Below the pieces are notes generated by a model. It worked only from the letters and a program-made list of their open reading frames with translations. It was not told the origin of the DNA and ran no database searches. The translations under genes and the position numbers were made by a program. Positions 12,858 through 24,119 of a stretch of 64,000 nucleotides of DNA are shown one piece after another. Location: NCBI RefSeq assembly GCF_963678635.1, contig NC_087065.1:50414452-50478451 (forward strand), read 5' to 3'. Positions within the stretch are counted from its first letter, which is position 1. Each line of letters opens with the position of its first letter. The stretch comes from Symsagittifera roscoffensis. Its lineage: Eukaryota > Xenacoelomorpha > Acoela > Convolutidae.

Positions 12858-15800
12858 ACCCCTTGCGATGCATCAAAAACATTTAAAAAAAGAAAACAAA
12901 TGATGAAAAAATTTTTAAAGTTTTCAGGCTCACTCAAACTTGATTTTTGTTAAAAATTGACGTTTGAATTTTTGTTCAGACTGAAAATTGATTGCTCGCT
13001 CTTCGATTTTTTAAAGTTCAGTTTTGTTTGCTAAAAATAAGGCAAAATCCACTATTGTACAATTAAAGTGTAAGGTCGGAAAAACCTGAAAGACTTTTTA
13101 TTTCGAAAGTGGATTAAAACTTATATAGCTCAAGATGATTTTTTTTTTTTGGAAAAATTCGAAAGTTTGTTCAAGCTCAGTTGTGCAATTTTGCGGTTTA
13201 ACTGTTAGTTTCTTTTCCAGTTCAGTTCATTTCTTTCGTCAAAAAGAAACGCAAACTCCACTATCAAACAGCAAAAGTGCAAAGTCACGAAAAACGTGGT
13301 CCACTTCTAGTTTCGCAAATGAACTTTAATTATCACATTTCCCAGCGAAAAACAATTTTTACCTATTGATCAAATGTTTTCAAATTGGGTCAGTTTTCTC
13401 CAACAATTGTCAATCATAGTATGTGCTTGCTAAAAATTCAACGAATTTTTAGGCCATTTTTTTTTCAAAAATTGAGACTTTTCAAAAAAATGTGAGTGGT
13501 CAGTATTATTGTTTTGTTTACTTGAATTTATTGACTCTTTTCCAAGTGTTTCTTGGCTGTGTTTCACCTTTATGATTCTCATAAATCCTATAAGAATACC
13601 AATTTTTTTAAAATGTTTTTGCCTGCTTTCATTTCACAGATTAAGATGTTCCAATGTAAAGAATGAAACAAAAGATAATTAAGTAAGAAAGATCAATATA
13701 AATTTCAGTTAGTTGACAGGAAAATATACATCCAAAATAAGTAGCAAACAGTCACAACGAATCCTAAATTGACCGAATTGGCAATCATAAAAAGCCACTA
13801 TTTTGCAACTAGATTCTTATTTTGCATAGCATCAAATTTTTTTGGACTATTTAAAACAAGTTTGTCAAAAAAATTGAAATTTTAAAATTTCAGGATTGGT
13901 CCATCATAATGGTTGCGCTAAACTAATGCCGAAGGAAAACTTTTGAAAAAATGTGCAAACAGAAGTGAACGTAAGATAAAGTCACCCACACACCCCCCTC
14001 ATTGTATTGGCACCCTGGTTTTACAAGCTGTTAAAGATGACAGCCTTTTTAGGACCTGGTTGGTTCTGGTCAACACTACGCCTTTTTGTCAGTATAATAT
14101 AGTATCTTCGTCCCTGTCTTCTGACAAACTATATTCAAGATGGTGTTATCAACAATTCTTAGGCACTTTTTAGAGCTTTTTCTGTATTGAAAAGTCCTTC
14201 AATTTGATGACGCTGATTTTTAGTGTCTTTCTGATTGTGAATTTCGTTTTGACTACAGTGCCGAATCAAGTTAACCGGACAAAACGAAAAAAAATGAAAA
14301 TTAATTGCTTAGAATTTTGGCAGAAGTTATTTTATTTTATTTCAATCATAAGTTACGCCAAAAATACTTGTTGAATTGCAGACAAAATTATATATTTTGA
14401 AGCTCAGCAAGGTCTAACTAGGGTATAATCTTCTCAACTTCGTATATACAAACTTATTTTTGTTTGATAGCCAAAAAGGTCCTTTTTTACTACGTGAATT
14501 ACCAATTTTAAAAAATTAAACGTTGTGCGCACGTTTTTGGAGATTATTGAACACTTTTTTGAGTTACATAAGAGGCTTGCTGTGATCTAATTTTGTCCCT
14601 AATTCGACAAAAAGCTTCGGCGTAATTTTTGATTGAATAAAAAAGCAAAAAAGATCGTTTTGGGGTAAAATATTGGGTTCGAATGTCGTAAATTCAATTG
14701 ATTAATATTAGTTTTCTTTAAGTTCTATGTTTTGCTATTATTTTTCGTCTTAAATCAACAAAGTTGAGCAAAACATTTTTTAGTTTTTGAGCTTTACTTG
14801 GTTTCTACGGATAATTTAAATCACCATAATACAATTTAGTTTTATTAATTTCTTTGCCAGACGGAAAGTAAATTACTCATTCTAAACAATAAACAATGAA
14901 GAGCGACTCACGCAAAAAAAATCTTGATTGATCCGGCCAAAAGGGGGACGAACTTTGTATTCGGGCGTGTTTTATTTTTTTTGCTTTTTTTTCCACGCAA
15001 AATCAGGTACCACAAATAATGATCGTACTGGGTTGAGTGATATATCATATTAAAGTTGTTTCACTCGTGATGCGAACCACAATAGAAAATTTGCAAAAAA
15101 TTTTCACAGTATTGAGAAAAATCGGTTTGAATTTTTTGATTTTTCGTCTGCGAGCGAATAAAGCAAGCGAGCAGGCTAACAGAAGCTTAGTTAGAACAAA
15201 TTTAAAATTTAAGCCCTAAAAACTTAACTTTAGGCAACTAAAATTAATTGCTGGAGTTTTTTGGCTCCGTTCTGGGAACCCAAAACTTCAAAAACTGAAA
15301 ATTTTTGTGCAAAAATTTGAAAAAAAAAATTTTGAATTCTTTTGAATTTTTTTTTAGTCAATTTTCTTTTAAAAAAATGGGCTTTATTTGTTTGTTTTAC
15401 TATGAATGTCAATATGGTTAAAATATTATTTTACATTAGACTTTTTTAGCATCCCACGCAGAAAAACTATGTTGAAACAAAAACTTTGCCTTGTAGTTTT
15501 TTTAAAGACTTTGGTCGGAACATTCTGTGCTACTTGCACAGTAACCGGCTATCCTTTTTTTTGTTTTGAAAATAGCTTTAAATTTTCCAGCGGAATGAAA
15601 AAAATTATATAGAACTTAACATGATTTAGTTTTCCGCAGTCAAAAAATGTGAATTAATTTTTAGAACTTATTTCAAAAACCACAGTTGGCACGTATCAAA
15701 CTTTTGAGCATAATGACAGTTCTACGATTTTATGTCATCTGTATTCCTGTAAATCTCTAAAACCTTTTAAAATGCATCATAATGAATTGACCAGAGAAAA

Positions 15801-16359
15801 AATATCTTTTCTTTGTTGAGAGATTGATATTCAATCTCAATAAAATGAAACAATTTGCTAATGCAACAAGCAAACAAGGAGAGCTTTTCAAGTCTAGCTT
15901 AACAGTCAACTGATTGATAAACTGTTATTTACTCATATGTTTTTCATCAAGATGGCACTCAAAAGGGGTTGATAAAAACAGTGGATTTAAACTTAGAACT
16001 TTTAAAAATGATATACTAATTTATTTCAATTTTGATTTTTTTTCGTGCAGCAAAATGGCGTGAGCAGAGTTTTAAACTTCAGTTTTTCACCGATTTTTCA
16101 TAAAATCTTTTGACCCTTCAGACTTTTCTAAGCCTGGTTTATTCGTCTCGCGCTCTTGCGAAACCGAAATTGTCAGCCATTCGCTCCAATTTCGTTCAAT
16201 AAAAAATTTAGGCAAAATTGGAACAAACGGTCGGGGGCCGACATTGTTTTTTAACTCTGATTGAAAACTCAAGATAAAATCGAGTGGTTGCAGGAGGAAG
16301 CGATCCAGGTTAAGGTCCATGCAAGAAAACTGCCTATCATAAAACTTCAGATATGGAGT
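12858..16359. other. Non-coding stretch with dispersed repeats
   Basis: AT-rich, no gene supported. Includes a copy of the dispersed repeat at about 13080-13450, a repeat with GCAAAATCAGGTACCA at about 14935-15200, and a motif GTCGGAACATTCTGTGC near 15512 that recurs near 52430, 55127 and 56926. Confidence 0.45.
14935..15200 (+). repeat. Dispersed repeat containing GCAAAATCAGGTACCA
   Basis: Related copies are at 51700-51970 (+), 48120-48290 (-) and 25310-25430 (-); the last was interrupted by the retroviral insertion. Shared landmarks are a CACGCAAAATCAGGTACC box, an ATAATSATC box and a GCAAGCGAGCAGG-type box. Unclassified and non-coding. Confidence 0.6.
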
Positions 16360-16754
16360 CAGGGGAGTTTTCTCGGGGGGGGGGGCATGCGGGGCAGATT
16401 TTCAAAAAGTTCTGGAAAATCGGGCTTTCTTCCGAGCACTCCCAGATCACACATTACAAAAACCCTATTTGACAAAACATCATGCGCCGCGGACAAATTT
16501 TTGAAGAAAAAAAGAGGTTGAAATGCCGTTTTAGGTACTTTTTGAAAAAATTTGAACTAAAAACTGATTTTTTTGTTCGCCCTTCAAAATTAGTTTAATT
16601 GGGCACCAAAGGTGCCTTTAAAAAAATTAGGGTTGTTCGGACGATAGTTGTATCGACTAAGTGTAATAAAAATAAACCAAAAGATGAACCTTTTAGGTGG
16701 TGAGTGGTTCGAATCCCTAAAAAAGGGAGCGTTCCCCATCCAAATCCGCCCATG
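16360..16754. mobile_element. hAT-like MITE with exact 8-bp TSD
   Basis: Starts CAGGGGAGTTTTC and ends AAATCCGCCCATG. It is flanked by perfect 8-bp direct repeats TATGGAGT (16352-16359 and 16755-16762). An 8-bp target duplication and CAGGGG ends are typical of the hAT superfamily. The 5' end has lost part of the consensus seen at 18009. No transposase. Confidence 0.85.
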
Positions 16755-16762
16755 TATGGAGT

Positions 16763-17505
16763 TTAGAGAAAGAATGCTTGATATACGATTAACATAGAAA
16801 AAATGAAAATTATGCATTTTTTCCACCAGAAATAAAGTTTTTAAAAAATCTGAATTTGGTTTAAAATTAAAGAAGAGCATATTTGTGGCAGATTCTGTTA
16901 CATGAGAGCAACATTGGAATCCAAAAAAAATTCTTTGTTGTGTATTTATAGCGTAGTCCATCAGGCTCAATTTTTCACACAATAAGTCGAAAAATTGAAA
17001 CTACAGTTTTTGTTTGAGCATAATTGGAGTCTTTTGGTTTTTATGCTTTATAGTCAGTAGCTTCAAATCTTTCCCTTTTTTAGAATGCTACAACCTAGAA
17101 ACAATGAAGAGCTTGTAAAAAACATGTCTTATTTTTTTTTCTGTCTGTTTTGTTTTTCGCTTGGAATTTTATCTATACACAGTCTCTTTTTTCTGCGATT
17201 GACTTAAGCAGATTAAAGGTTGGTTAAAAGGGCACTGATATATTGTCCATTTTAAACCAGTCGAAAAAAGTTGGGCTCCTTTTTCCTCTGACACATACCT
17301 GAAAATGGGGATTCTCCGAAGCCGTAAATATTCTACTCAAGTTTCTTCTATTTTGAACTTTAACTGCCTAAGAACCACTTATGATTTAAGTAATTTTATC
17401 TCCTATTAAGATTTAAACTTAAAATAAATTGAACAAAAGAGAGTTTATAAAATTTAAAAAATAAATAGAGGCCATTGTCTGAAACTGACTAGTCATTAGT
17501 AATCA
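16763..17505. other. No gene recognised
   Basis: Spacer between a MITE and the 3' end of the lipocalin gene. The block from about 17380 is duplicated at about 21430 as part of the lipocalin tandem duplication. Confidence 0.5.
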
Positions 17506-17930
17506 TTAGAAAAAGACGAGATCAGATTTTTTCCTATCTTTTTTGATCTTCTGTTTTCTGCGTTTTCCTTCAATCGGGGGACATTTCTTTTGGGAAACTG
17601 TTTGCAAATCCAGGAAGATTCCCTGTGGTTCCAAGCCCCATTCGACCACCTTCAGTTTGAAGAAGTTTGGGTTGCGGTCACGCGACAACAGCCACACTCC
17701 GTTAATTTTCGCCCCATTGAACACATTGCAGTAGTATATGACTAGGAAGTTGTCGTCCATGTGTACTACGAAGAGGTTCGGCTGTTCGGTCGCCGGCAGA
17801 CTGCCTTCGGAGTCCATGACGAATGTTCCGACCGAGGAGCGAGTGTGTGCCACTGCCTTCTGAGCCACATCCACTCTGCTCCAGTAGTGCTGTCCATTGT
17901 GGCTGGTGATGTTCATCGTCAGAAACCAGC
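17506..17930 (-). CDS. Lipocalin, exon 2 (C-terminal exon)
   Basis: Second and last coding exon of a secreted lipocalin; family members form a beta-barrel that carries small hydrophobic ligands. On the minus strand the acceptor is AATTTAG at 17937-17931. The exon starts with two bases that complete the Gly codon left by exon 1. It encodes about 140 residues: predicted barrel strands with a central SVGTFVMDSEGS segment and LFVVHMDDNFLVIYY, then VWLLSRDRNP, the usual position of a late barrel strand before the C-terminal helix. The last ~25 residues are very Lys/Arg-rich, which is unusual and could be a basic extension. A decayed copy lies at 21516-21951. The assignment rests on the exon 1 GxW motif and overall length (217 residues when joined). 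Confidence 0.75.
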
Positions 17931-18820
17931 CTAAATTAATTAACAAACAGTGTTTGATTATCACAAAGGTTCACACAAACCCATAGATGAAAAAATAACT
18001 CATCAACCCAGGGGCGGATCCAGGATTTTCAAAAAAATTTCAAAAATTTTAACAATTTTTTTATAGGCCGACCAAATTGATTTTCCGATCTCTCCTAAAG
18101 CACTAAAAAGACGCTGTTTTGGCCAAATTGTCTGCGCCGCGTTGTGCATTTTTTGGAAAATTTTGTCAAAAAAGTCACGTTTTTTGGCGCGCCTCCCTGT
18201 CAAAGTTAGTATATACTGGTGCCCAAGGCCGTTTTAGGGCACTTTTTGGAAATTTTTGACAAAAAATCGCGTTTTTTTGGCGCGCCTCCCTGTCAAAGTT
18301 AGTAGTATATATTGGCGCCCAATATATATTGGCGCCCAATTAGAAAAAATTTATGGTCGGTCGACCAAAAATGGATTTCTTAAAAAGTTCCAAAGGGGGA
18401 CCCTTGGGGTCGGCAGGGGGTCGAATCCCTGAAAAGAAGGCGTCCCCTCGCGCCACCCCCCCCCCCCTAAATCCGCCCCTGCATCAACCCATAATTTTAT
18501 TCTAGTCACCGATCTCAACAACAGCCAATCTAGGTTATATCAACTTATGGAATAAGGACATTATTTTTGGCTACACCCCCACATTTCGTAACTGGTTGTA
18601 ATTAGATTCATTTCTTACTGACATACGGAAATATATATACGAAATAGACATATTCAAAGTGCGGGACTAAATCGGCAGAGAGTGTTGACGTTAGTTATAT
18701 ACATGAGGGGGAGGAGGGTACAGGGGGGGGGGGCTGATAAAATCATCAGCACGAGATTGATATTCTGGCCATTGCGTGAGAATGATTTAAAAAAACAAAC
18801 ACGTCTGAGTTTGATCTAAC
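17931..18820 (-). other. Lipocalin intron
   Basis: The minus-strand donor GTTAGA at 18820-18815 is weak and the acceptor is at 17932-17931. The intron contains the MITE at 18009-18481 and a single copy of the ~100-bp element that is amplified in the paralogous intron (about 22050-23575). Confidence 0.65.
18009..18481. mobile_element. hAT-like MITE with exact 8-bp TSD, in lipocalin intron
   Basis: 473 bp with terminal inverted repeats CAGGGGCGGAT / ATCCGCCCCTG and perfect 8-bp target duplications CATCAACC (18001-18008 and 18482-18489). This is the best preserved member of the family in the window. The paralogous intron lacks it at the equivalent position (about 22020-22030), so it inserted after the gene duplication. 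It carries an internal tandem duplication around the GGCGCGCCTCCCTGTCAAAGTTAG motif (about 18186 and 18280). No ORF. Confidence 0.92.
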
Positions 18821-19049
18821 CGAACAGTCCCTGTATCAACTGCATTTCCACGAATGCACATGTTTCTTCAATGGATCCACCGTGTCCGGCCATCTTCACA
18901 ATGAACCATCGGCCAGCCAGCGTGTCCACACTCACATGTACAGCTGCCACTGTAGGACAGTAGTCGGGCTCCTTCATGTTCTCCGCGCCTAACACTAAAC
19001 TTGCCGCAAGACAAGCGGACAGAAGAACTGCTCCCAAAAAACAAGTCAT
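18821..19049 (-). CDS. Lipocalin, exon 1 (signal peptide and GxW strand)
   Basis: ATG at 19049-19047 starts a classic signal peptide (MTCFLGAVLLSACLAASLVLG). The mature N-terminus follows: a Cys at CPTV, then LAGRWFIVKMAG, the lipocalin GxW motif at the start of the first barrel strand, then EETCAFVEMQL with a Cys available for a disulfide. The frame stops just after a GT at 18820, so a donor there is required. The phase (one base left) matches the exon at 17930 exactly, giving a continuous 217-residue protein. Secretion is inferred from the signal peptide. The ligand cannot be told from sequence. Confidence 0.8.
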
Positions 19050-20400
19050 TTTGCTGGTCTCTAAAATAATTTTCTTATCTTCAATACGACAACAATCTGA
19101 ATAATGGACGGCTTTTGAAAAGTATGAGACAATTGTTTGAATTGAAACTTTTGCTATTAAACTTTAAGCTCTTTCTATGATTGAGGTGTTTACTTTTGTG
19201 AGTTTTTGTTAAGTAGAATTTACTTACAAGTGACCATTTAAAGGGCGATAGTGCTTATTGGTTTAGCAGCCAATTTCAAGGTTAAGTTTTTTGAGGGTAG
19301 CCAAACAAAAACAATTCAAATTAAGACTTTCGGAAGGCTTGAGGAAATTTTGCTTTGAACATAATTGGACTTTGTACTTAAGTCAGTACTTGATTCCGTA
19401 TTATGCTCAAAAACGCCTACTCAATACGGGTGGCGTGTTCTTTGCTCCCAAAGATTGCTCAAATGTACTAATATTTGTAAAGAAGTGTAAGTGAAGACTT
19501 AAAATAAAGAAAAGGCATAGTGTTTCAACTCGCAGAGACAAAAATGGATAAAAATCGATTAAACACAGAAAAATCTATGGAATAACGTAAATATAGAATC
19601 GGTTTGAAAATCAGTTTTTTTGCAAATGATAATCGTTTTAATACAGATAAAATCGATTTTTTTTCTACCAAAAATAAATGGGTTTTAGTGATAAAAAAAA
19701 ATGTGTAGATCATTGTAGATAATCTGAATATACTATGTATAAAATCTGAACTAAAATTGAACAGACTGTCTGAAATTATGGGCGTTCAAACAGTTTTAAT
19801 TTTTACTATCTGAAACTTAAACTTAAGTTTTTTTCCACAAATTTTAGCAAAAAAGTGTTATCAAAAAAATTTTTCCTCAGTGTTATAATGAGCTGATTTC
19901 ATTCGAGGAGAACAGTTTACCGCAGACTACAAGTTTCAAGAGATCCCTCTAAGATTTTGAAGCAGATTTTCCTAATTTCCCACAATTCTTCAGATGGCGG
20001 GAGGATTATTGAGTCATTGTTTCAATAACTAAGGAACAAGAGCTTGTATCTTGTCATAAGCTGTGTGCCATAGCAATCGTAAAATTGAGAAGTTTTTTCA
20101 CAATCAAGAAATGCAAATTCGACCAGCCAACGAGCAAATGCACTTCAGGTTTGACTTTTCAGATGCAAAGGAAGATTTAAGTTAAAGCACAGAGAAATAA
20201 ATTGTTAAGCATTACAAAGGCCAAAAAACTGTGTGTTTTGTGAGTCGTAGCGGACTCCGCAACATGCCAAAATCAGATTTCTTGCAGCATTGGAATCCGC
20301 AACATTGCTACTTTTTAAATCTTCTTTGCTGATTTGGATTCCATAAACAAATAGCTAAAACGCTGTATCGCTCAACATCGCTCCAAAAATAGACCCGAGC
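19050..20400. other. Upstream region of lipocalin gene, no other gene recognised
   Basis: AT-rich spacer. The lipocalin promoter, on the minus strand, should lie just right of 19049, but no clear TATA or initiator stands out. Confidence 0.4.
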
Positions 20401-20404
20401 CGAG

Positions 20405-20610
20405 ATTTTTCACTTAATTTGAAGCAAGATTTGAGCGGTTTGAGCGGTTTTTTTAGACAATTACGCTCAAAATCTTGCTTCAAAATGAGCGGTTTGAGCG
20501 GTTTTTGAACGGTTTATCTAGAAAAACCGCTCAAAAACCGCGCAAGATTTGAACGGTTTTGAGCGGTTTATCTAAAAAAAAAACGCTCAAAAACGGCGCA
20601 AGATTTAATA
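20405..20610. repeat. Inverted and direct TTTGAGCGGT repeats, left block
   Basis: Dense copies of TTTGAGCGGTTT and its complement AAACCGCTCAAA, with GCAAGATTTGAGCGG phrases. The block can fold into several hairpins and resembles the right block at 20905-21128. Confidence 0.85.
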
Positions 20611-20619
20611 ATAAAAAGT

Positions 20620-20692
20620 CGACCACAGAGTGATTCGAACACGCAATCTTCTGATTCGAAGTCAGACGCCTTAACCGTTAGTCTATGCTGAC
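20620..20692 (-). tRNA. tRNA-Arg(UCG)-like gene, possibly degenerate
   Basis: On the minus strand 73 nt align to tRNA-Arg architecture: anticodon stem TCTGA/TCAGA with loop CTTCGAA (anticodon TCG), a T-loop TTCGAAT (B-box-like), and a run of T just downstream (rc of AAAAA at 20613-20617) as a Pol III terminator. Mismatches weaken it: acceptor pairs 2 (T.T) and 4 (A.G), one D-stem pair (A.G) and one T-stem pair (C.T). It may be a tRNA pseudogene or tRNA-derived repeat rather than a working tRNA. It sits between two blocks of palindromic repeats. Confidence 0.6.
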
Positions 20693-20761
20693 TTGCTGGA
20701 AGCTTAATATTCGCTGTATTTGTTCTACTGAATATGTTCAATGTTTTAGACATACACAACG

Positions 20762-20885
20762 TTGGTGGGGGGGGGGGGAGTTTGTTGGATGTTGGATACG
20801 TTGAGGGGGTACGTTGGGGGAGGGGGGGGGGGGAAGCAGTACGTTGGCGGGGGGGGGGGGGAGTTGGGGCGGGGGGAGTCTGGGA
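20762..20885. repeat. G-rich low-complexity tract
   Basis: Runs of 8-12 G separated by short TTGG/ACGT phrases. It could form G-quadruplexes on +. Gly-rich or Pro-rich ORFs across it are composition artefacts. Confidence 0.85.
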
Positions 20886-20904
20886 CCTCGACCCGGGAAG
20901 ACCG

Positions 20905-21128
20905 CTCAAAAACCGCTCAAAAACCGCTCAAATCAAATCTTGCTTGAAAAACCGTTCAAAAATCACCGCAAGAAATGAGCGGTTTTTGAGCGGTTTTTAA
21001 GCAAGATTTGAGCGGTTTGAGCGGTTTTTCCAAAAAAACCGCCCAAACCGCCCAAACCGCTCAAACCGCTCAAATCTTGCTGGAAAACCGCTCAAACCGC
21101 TCAAATCTTGAGCGGTTTTTGAGCGGGA
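20905..21128. repeat. Inverted and direct TTTGAGCGGT repeats, right block
   Basis: Continuation of the palindromic family: alternating ACCGCTCAAA and TTTGAGCGGT phrases, bounded by CGACCCGGG on both sides (about 20889 and 21132). The boundary motif suggests a discrete foldback element about 250 bp long. Confidence 0.8.
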
Positions 21129-21515
21129 TTTCGACCCGGGGATGAATTCAGTTTGTAGAATCCACAAAAAAAAATAAAATAGTGGTATAGTAAAATTGAG
21201 CTGTTGCGGAATACGCAACTGAAAGCGGAATCTGAAAAAAGTAAGCTAAATCCGCACTTTGTCCCAGGCATATTCGTTACCACCAGACTAAGTCTGCAAA
21301 AAATGTTACAAAACTTGATCTCATTTGATGCAAGGTACATCAGGAGTCCAATGTGTGGAAAAAGTTGATTACGGGAAAAAAGTCTAGTAGACGAATGTGA
21401 TAACCTTGCTTATCGCAAGGATAATTATGATTTTATTTTTAAATAAATTGAACGAAAAGCGATTTTATAAGGTTTTAATTTAAAATAGAGGCCATTGTCT
21501 GAGACTGTCTAGTCA

Positions 21516-21951
21516 TTAGTAGTCATAAAAAAAAGACGAGATCCGATTTTTTCCCATCTTTATTGCTCCTCTGTTTTCTGCGTTTTCCTTCAATTGGGGG
21601 ACATTTTTTTTCTGGGAAATTGTATGTAAATCTAGGAAAAATTCCTTTGGTTCCAGGTCCCATTCGACCACCGTCAGTTTGAAGAAATTTGGGTTGCGGT
21701 CACGTGGCAGCAACCAAACCCCGTTATTTTTCATCCCATTGAACATATTGCAGTAATCAAGACCAGAAAGTTCACGTGGATGTGTACTACGAAAAGGTTC
21801 GTCGGTTCAGTCGTCGGCAAAATGCCCTCCGAGACCATGACGAATGTTCGGACCGAGGAGTGAGTGCGTGTCACTGCCTTCTGAGCCACATCCACTCTGC
21901 TCCAATAGTCATGTCCATAGTGACTGGTGTTTTTCATCGACAAAAACCAGC
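21516..21951 (-). pseudogene. Lipocalin paralogue, decayed exon 2
   Basis: Clear copy of the exon at 17506-17930, keeping SRVDVAQKAV, FVMVSEG, LFVVH and VWLLPRDRNPNFFKL phrases in two different frames. At least one small deletion near 21740 shifts the frame. The splice acceptor is lost: the AG at 17932-17931 corresponds to TG here (21953-21952). With exon 1 also frameshifted, this copy cannot make the protein. Confidence 0.88.
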
Positions 21952-22049
21952 CAAAATTAATTAATCATTGAGTTTGATTACCACCAAGGTTCACACCGTC
22001 CATTAAAAGAAAAAATCTTGCATCATTTTATACTGTCTCAATTCCTCGT

Positions 22050-23575
22050 TTTATTTTAATCGCCAATCCAACTTATATCAATTTATGGAACAAGGACAAT
22101 ATTTTTGGCTCCAACCCGGCATTTCGTAACTGATTGTACTTCAGATACAATGAAGGTACATTCAACCAATTTAAGTTATATCAACTTATGGAGTAAGAAC
22201 ATTGCTTTTGGCTACACCCCCGCATTTCCTAACTGATTCTACTGCATAACAATTTTAGATACATTCAACCAATCTAAGTTTCATCAACTGATGGAATAAG
22301 GACCTTTTTTTTGGCTTTACCTCTGCAATTCATAAGTGATTGTACTTCAGATGCTTTTTAAATACACTCAACCAATGGATCTTATTTCAACTTATGGATC
22401 AAAGCATTACTTTGGCTAAACCCCACGCAACTCGTAATTGATTTTACTTCATACATTTCAGATACAATCAACCAATTTAAGTAATATCAACTTATAGAAC
22501 ACAGACATTTTTTTGGCTACACCCCCGTTTTTTGCAATTGATTAAACTTCAGATGTATTTTAGATACATTCAACCAATCTAAGTTACATCAACTTATGGA
22601 GTAAGAACATTATTTTAGGCTACAACCCCGTTTTTTGTAACTGATTAAACCTCAGATGCATTTTAAATACATTCAACCAATCTAAGTCAAATCAATTTAT
22701 GGTTCAGGACATTATTTTAGGCTACACCCCGTTTTTTTGTAACTGATTTAACTTCAAATGCATTTTAGATAAATTTAACCAATCTAAGTCAAATCAATTT
22801 ATGGAGTCAGGACAATATTTTGGGCTACACCTCGTTTTTTGTAACTGAATTAACTCCAGATGCATTTTAGATACATTTAACCAATCTAAGTTGAATCAAC
22901 TTATGTAGTAAGAACATTATTTTAGGCTGCAACCCCGTTTTTGTAACTGATTAAACCTCAGATGCATTTTAAACACATTCAACCAACCTAAGTCAAATCA
23001 ATTTATGGAGTCAGGACATTATTTTAGGCTACACCCCCGTTTTTTGCGAGTGATTAGGAACAACATTTTTGGCTAGACCCCCTATTTCGTAAGTAAATAA
23101 ACTTCAGCATTTCGTAATTGATTTTACTTCTGATAAATTTTAGATAAAATCAGCCAATTTAAGTTATATCATCTTATGGATTATATACATCATTTTTGGC
23201 TACATCCCCGCTTTTGTAACTGGTTGTACTTCAAATGATTTTTAGATACTTTCATTAATCTATATTGTATCAAATTATGGAACAAGGACAATATTTTCGG
23301 CTACATCCCCGAATTTTGTAACTGATTAGGAACAATATTTTTGGCTAGACCCCCGTAATTCGTAAGTAAATTAACTTCAGATGCATTGTAGATACATTCA
23401 ACCAATCGAAGTTAAATCAATTTATGGAATAAGGACATTATTTTAGGCTACACCTCGTTTTTTGTAACTGATTCAACTTCAGATACATTTTAGTTTCACT
23501 CAACCACTCTAAGTAATATCAATTTATGGAATAAGGACATTATTTTTGGCTACACCCCCTCATTTCGAAATTCAT
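22050..23575. repeat. About 102-bp intronic satellite, ~14 units
   Basis: Tandem units of the form '...CAACTTATGGAATAAGGACATTATTTTTGGCTACACCCC...GTAACTGATT...' recur about every 99-105 bp, with two longer units (about 173 and 148 bp). The intact lipocalin intron holds a single unit (about 18530-18610) with the same flanks. The array therefore arose by amplification inside the duplicated intron. Confidence 0.9.
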
Positions 23576-23829
23576 TTCAATTTAGCCACATTTCTTACTG
23601 GCATACGGAAATAAATACAAAGTAGACACGTTTACAAAGTAGAACTCGGCGCTGAATCGGAATAGGATATTGACAACGTTAGATAGATAGTTGCAGAAGC
23701 AGGCAAGTAAATATTTTAGATGTGTGCAGGGGAAGCAAGACAGGGGGCTTATCAAACTTTAAGCACGAGATTGATATTCTGGTCTTTGCGCGAGACTGAT
23801 TGATACAAAAAGAAACACGTCCAAAAAAG

Positions 23830-24029
23830 AGCGATAGTACTTGTGTCTTCAAATCACCCATTGTGTCCGTCCATCTTTGCAATGATCCATCGGCCAGCCA
23901 GCGTGTCCACACTCACATGTACAGCCGCCCTTGTAGGGCTCTAGTCGGGCTACTCCATGTTATCCGCCCTAACATTAAGCTAGCCGAAAGACAAGCTGAC
24001 AGAAGAACTGCTCTCAGAAAACAAGTCAT
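23830..24029 (-). pseudogene. Lipocalin paralogue, decayed exon 1
   Basis: The minus-strand copy starts with ATG at 24029-24027 and keeps the signal-peptide region and the segment over the GxW strand at nucleotide level. A one-base deletion at the GGCGCGG site (to GGGCGG) shifts the frame, and the original frame gains TAG soon after. The 3' part of the exon is further rearranged. Together with 21516-21951 it forms a dead tandem duplicate. Confidence 0.85.
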
Positions 24030-24119
24030 TTTGCTGGTCTCTAGACCTTTGCATGAAAAGTGCTTGATTTACTTTTTTCTATATATGAAAATTCCATGAC
24101 TAGCATTTTCGGTCAGCCC

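Noticed and set aside
20568-21000. Pro-rich and Gly-rich ORFs on both strands
   Set aside because: Produced by the G-tract and the GAGCGG repeats.
22050-23575. CRISPR-like array
   Set aside because: Units of ~102 bp are diverged along their whole length with no repeat/spacer structure; eukaryotic intronic satellite.
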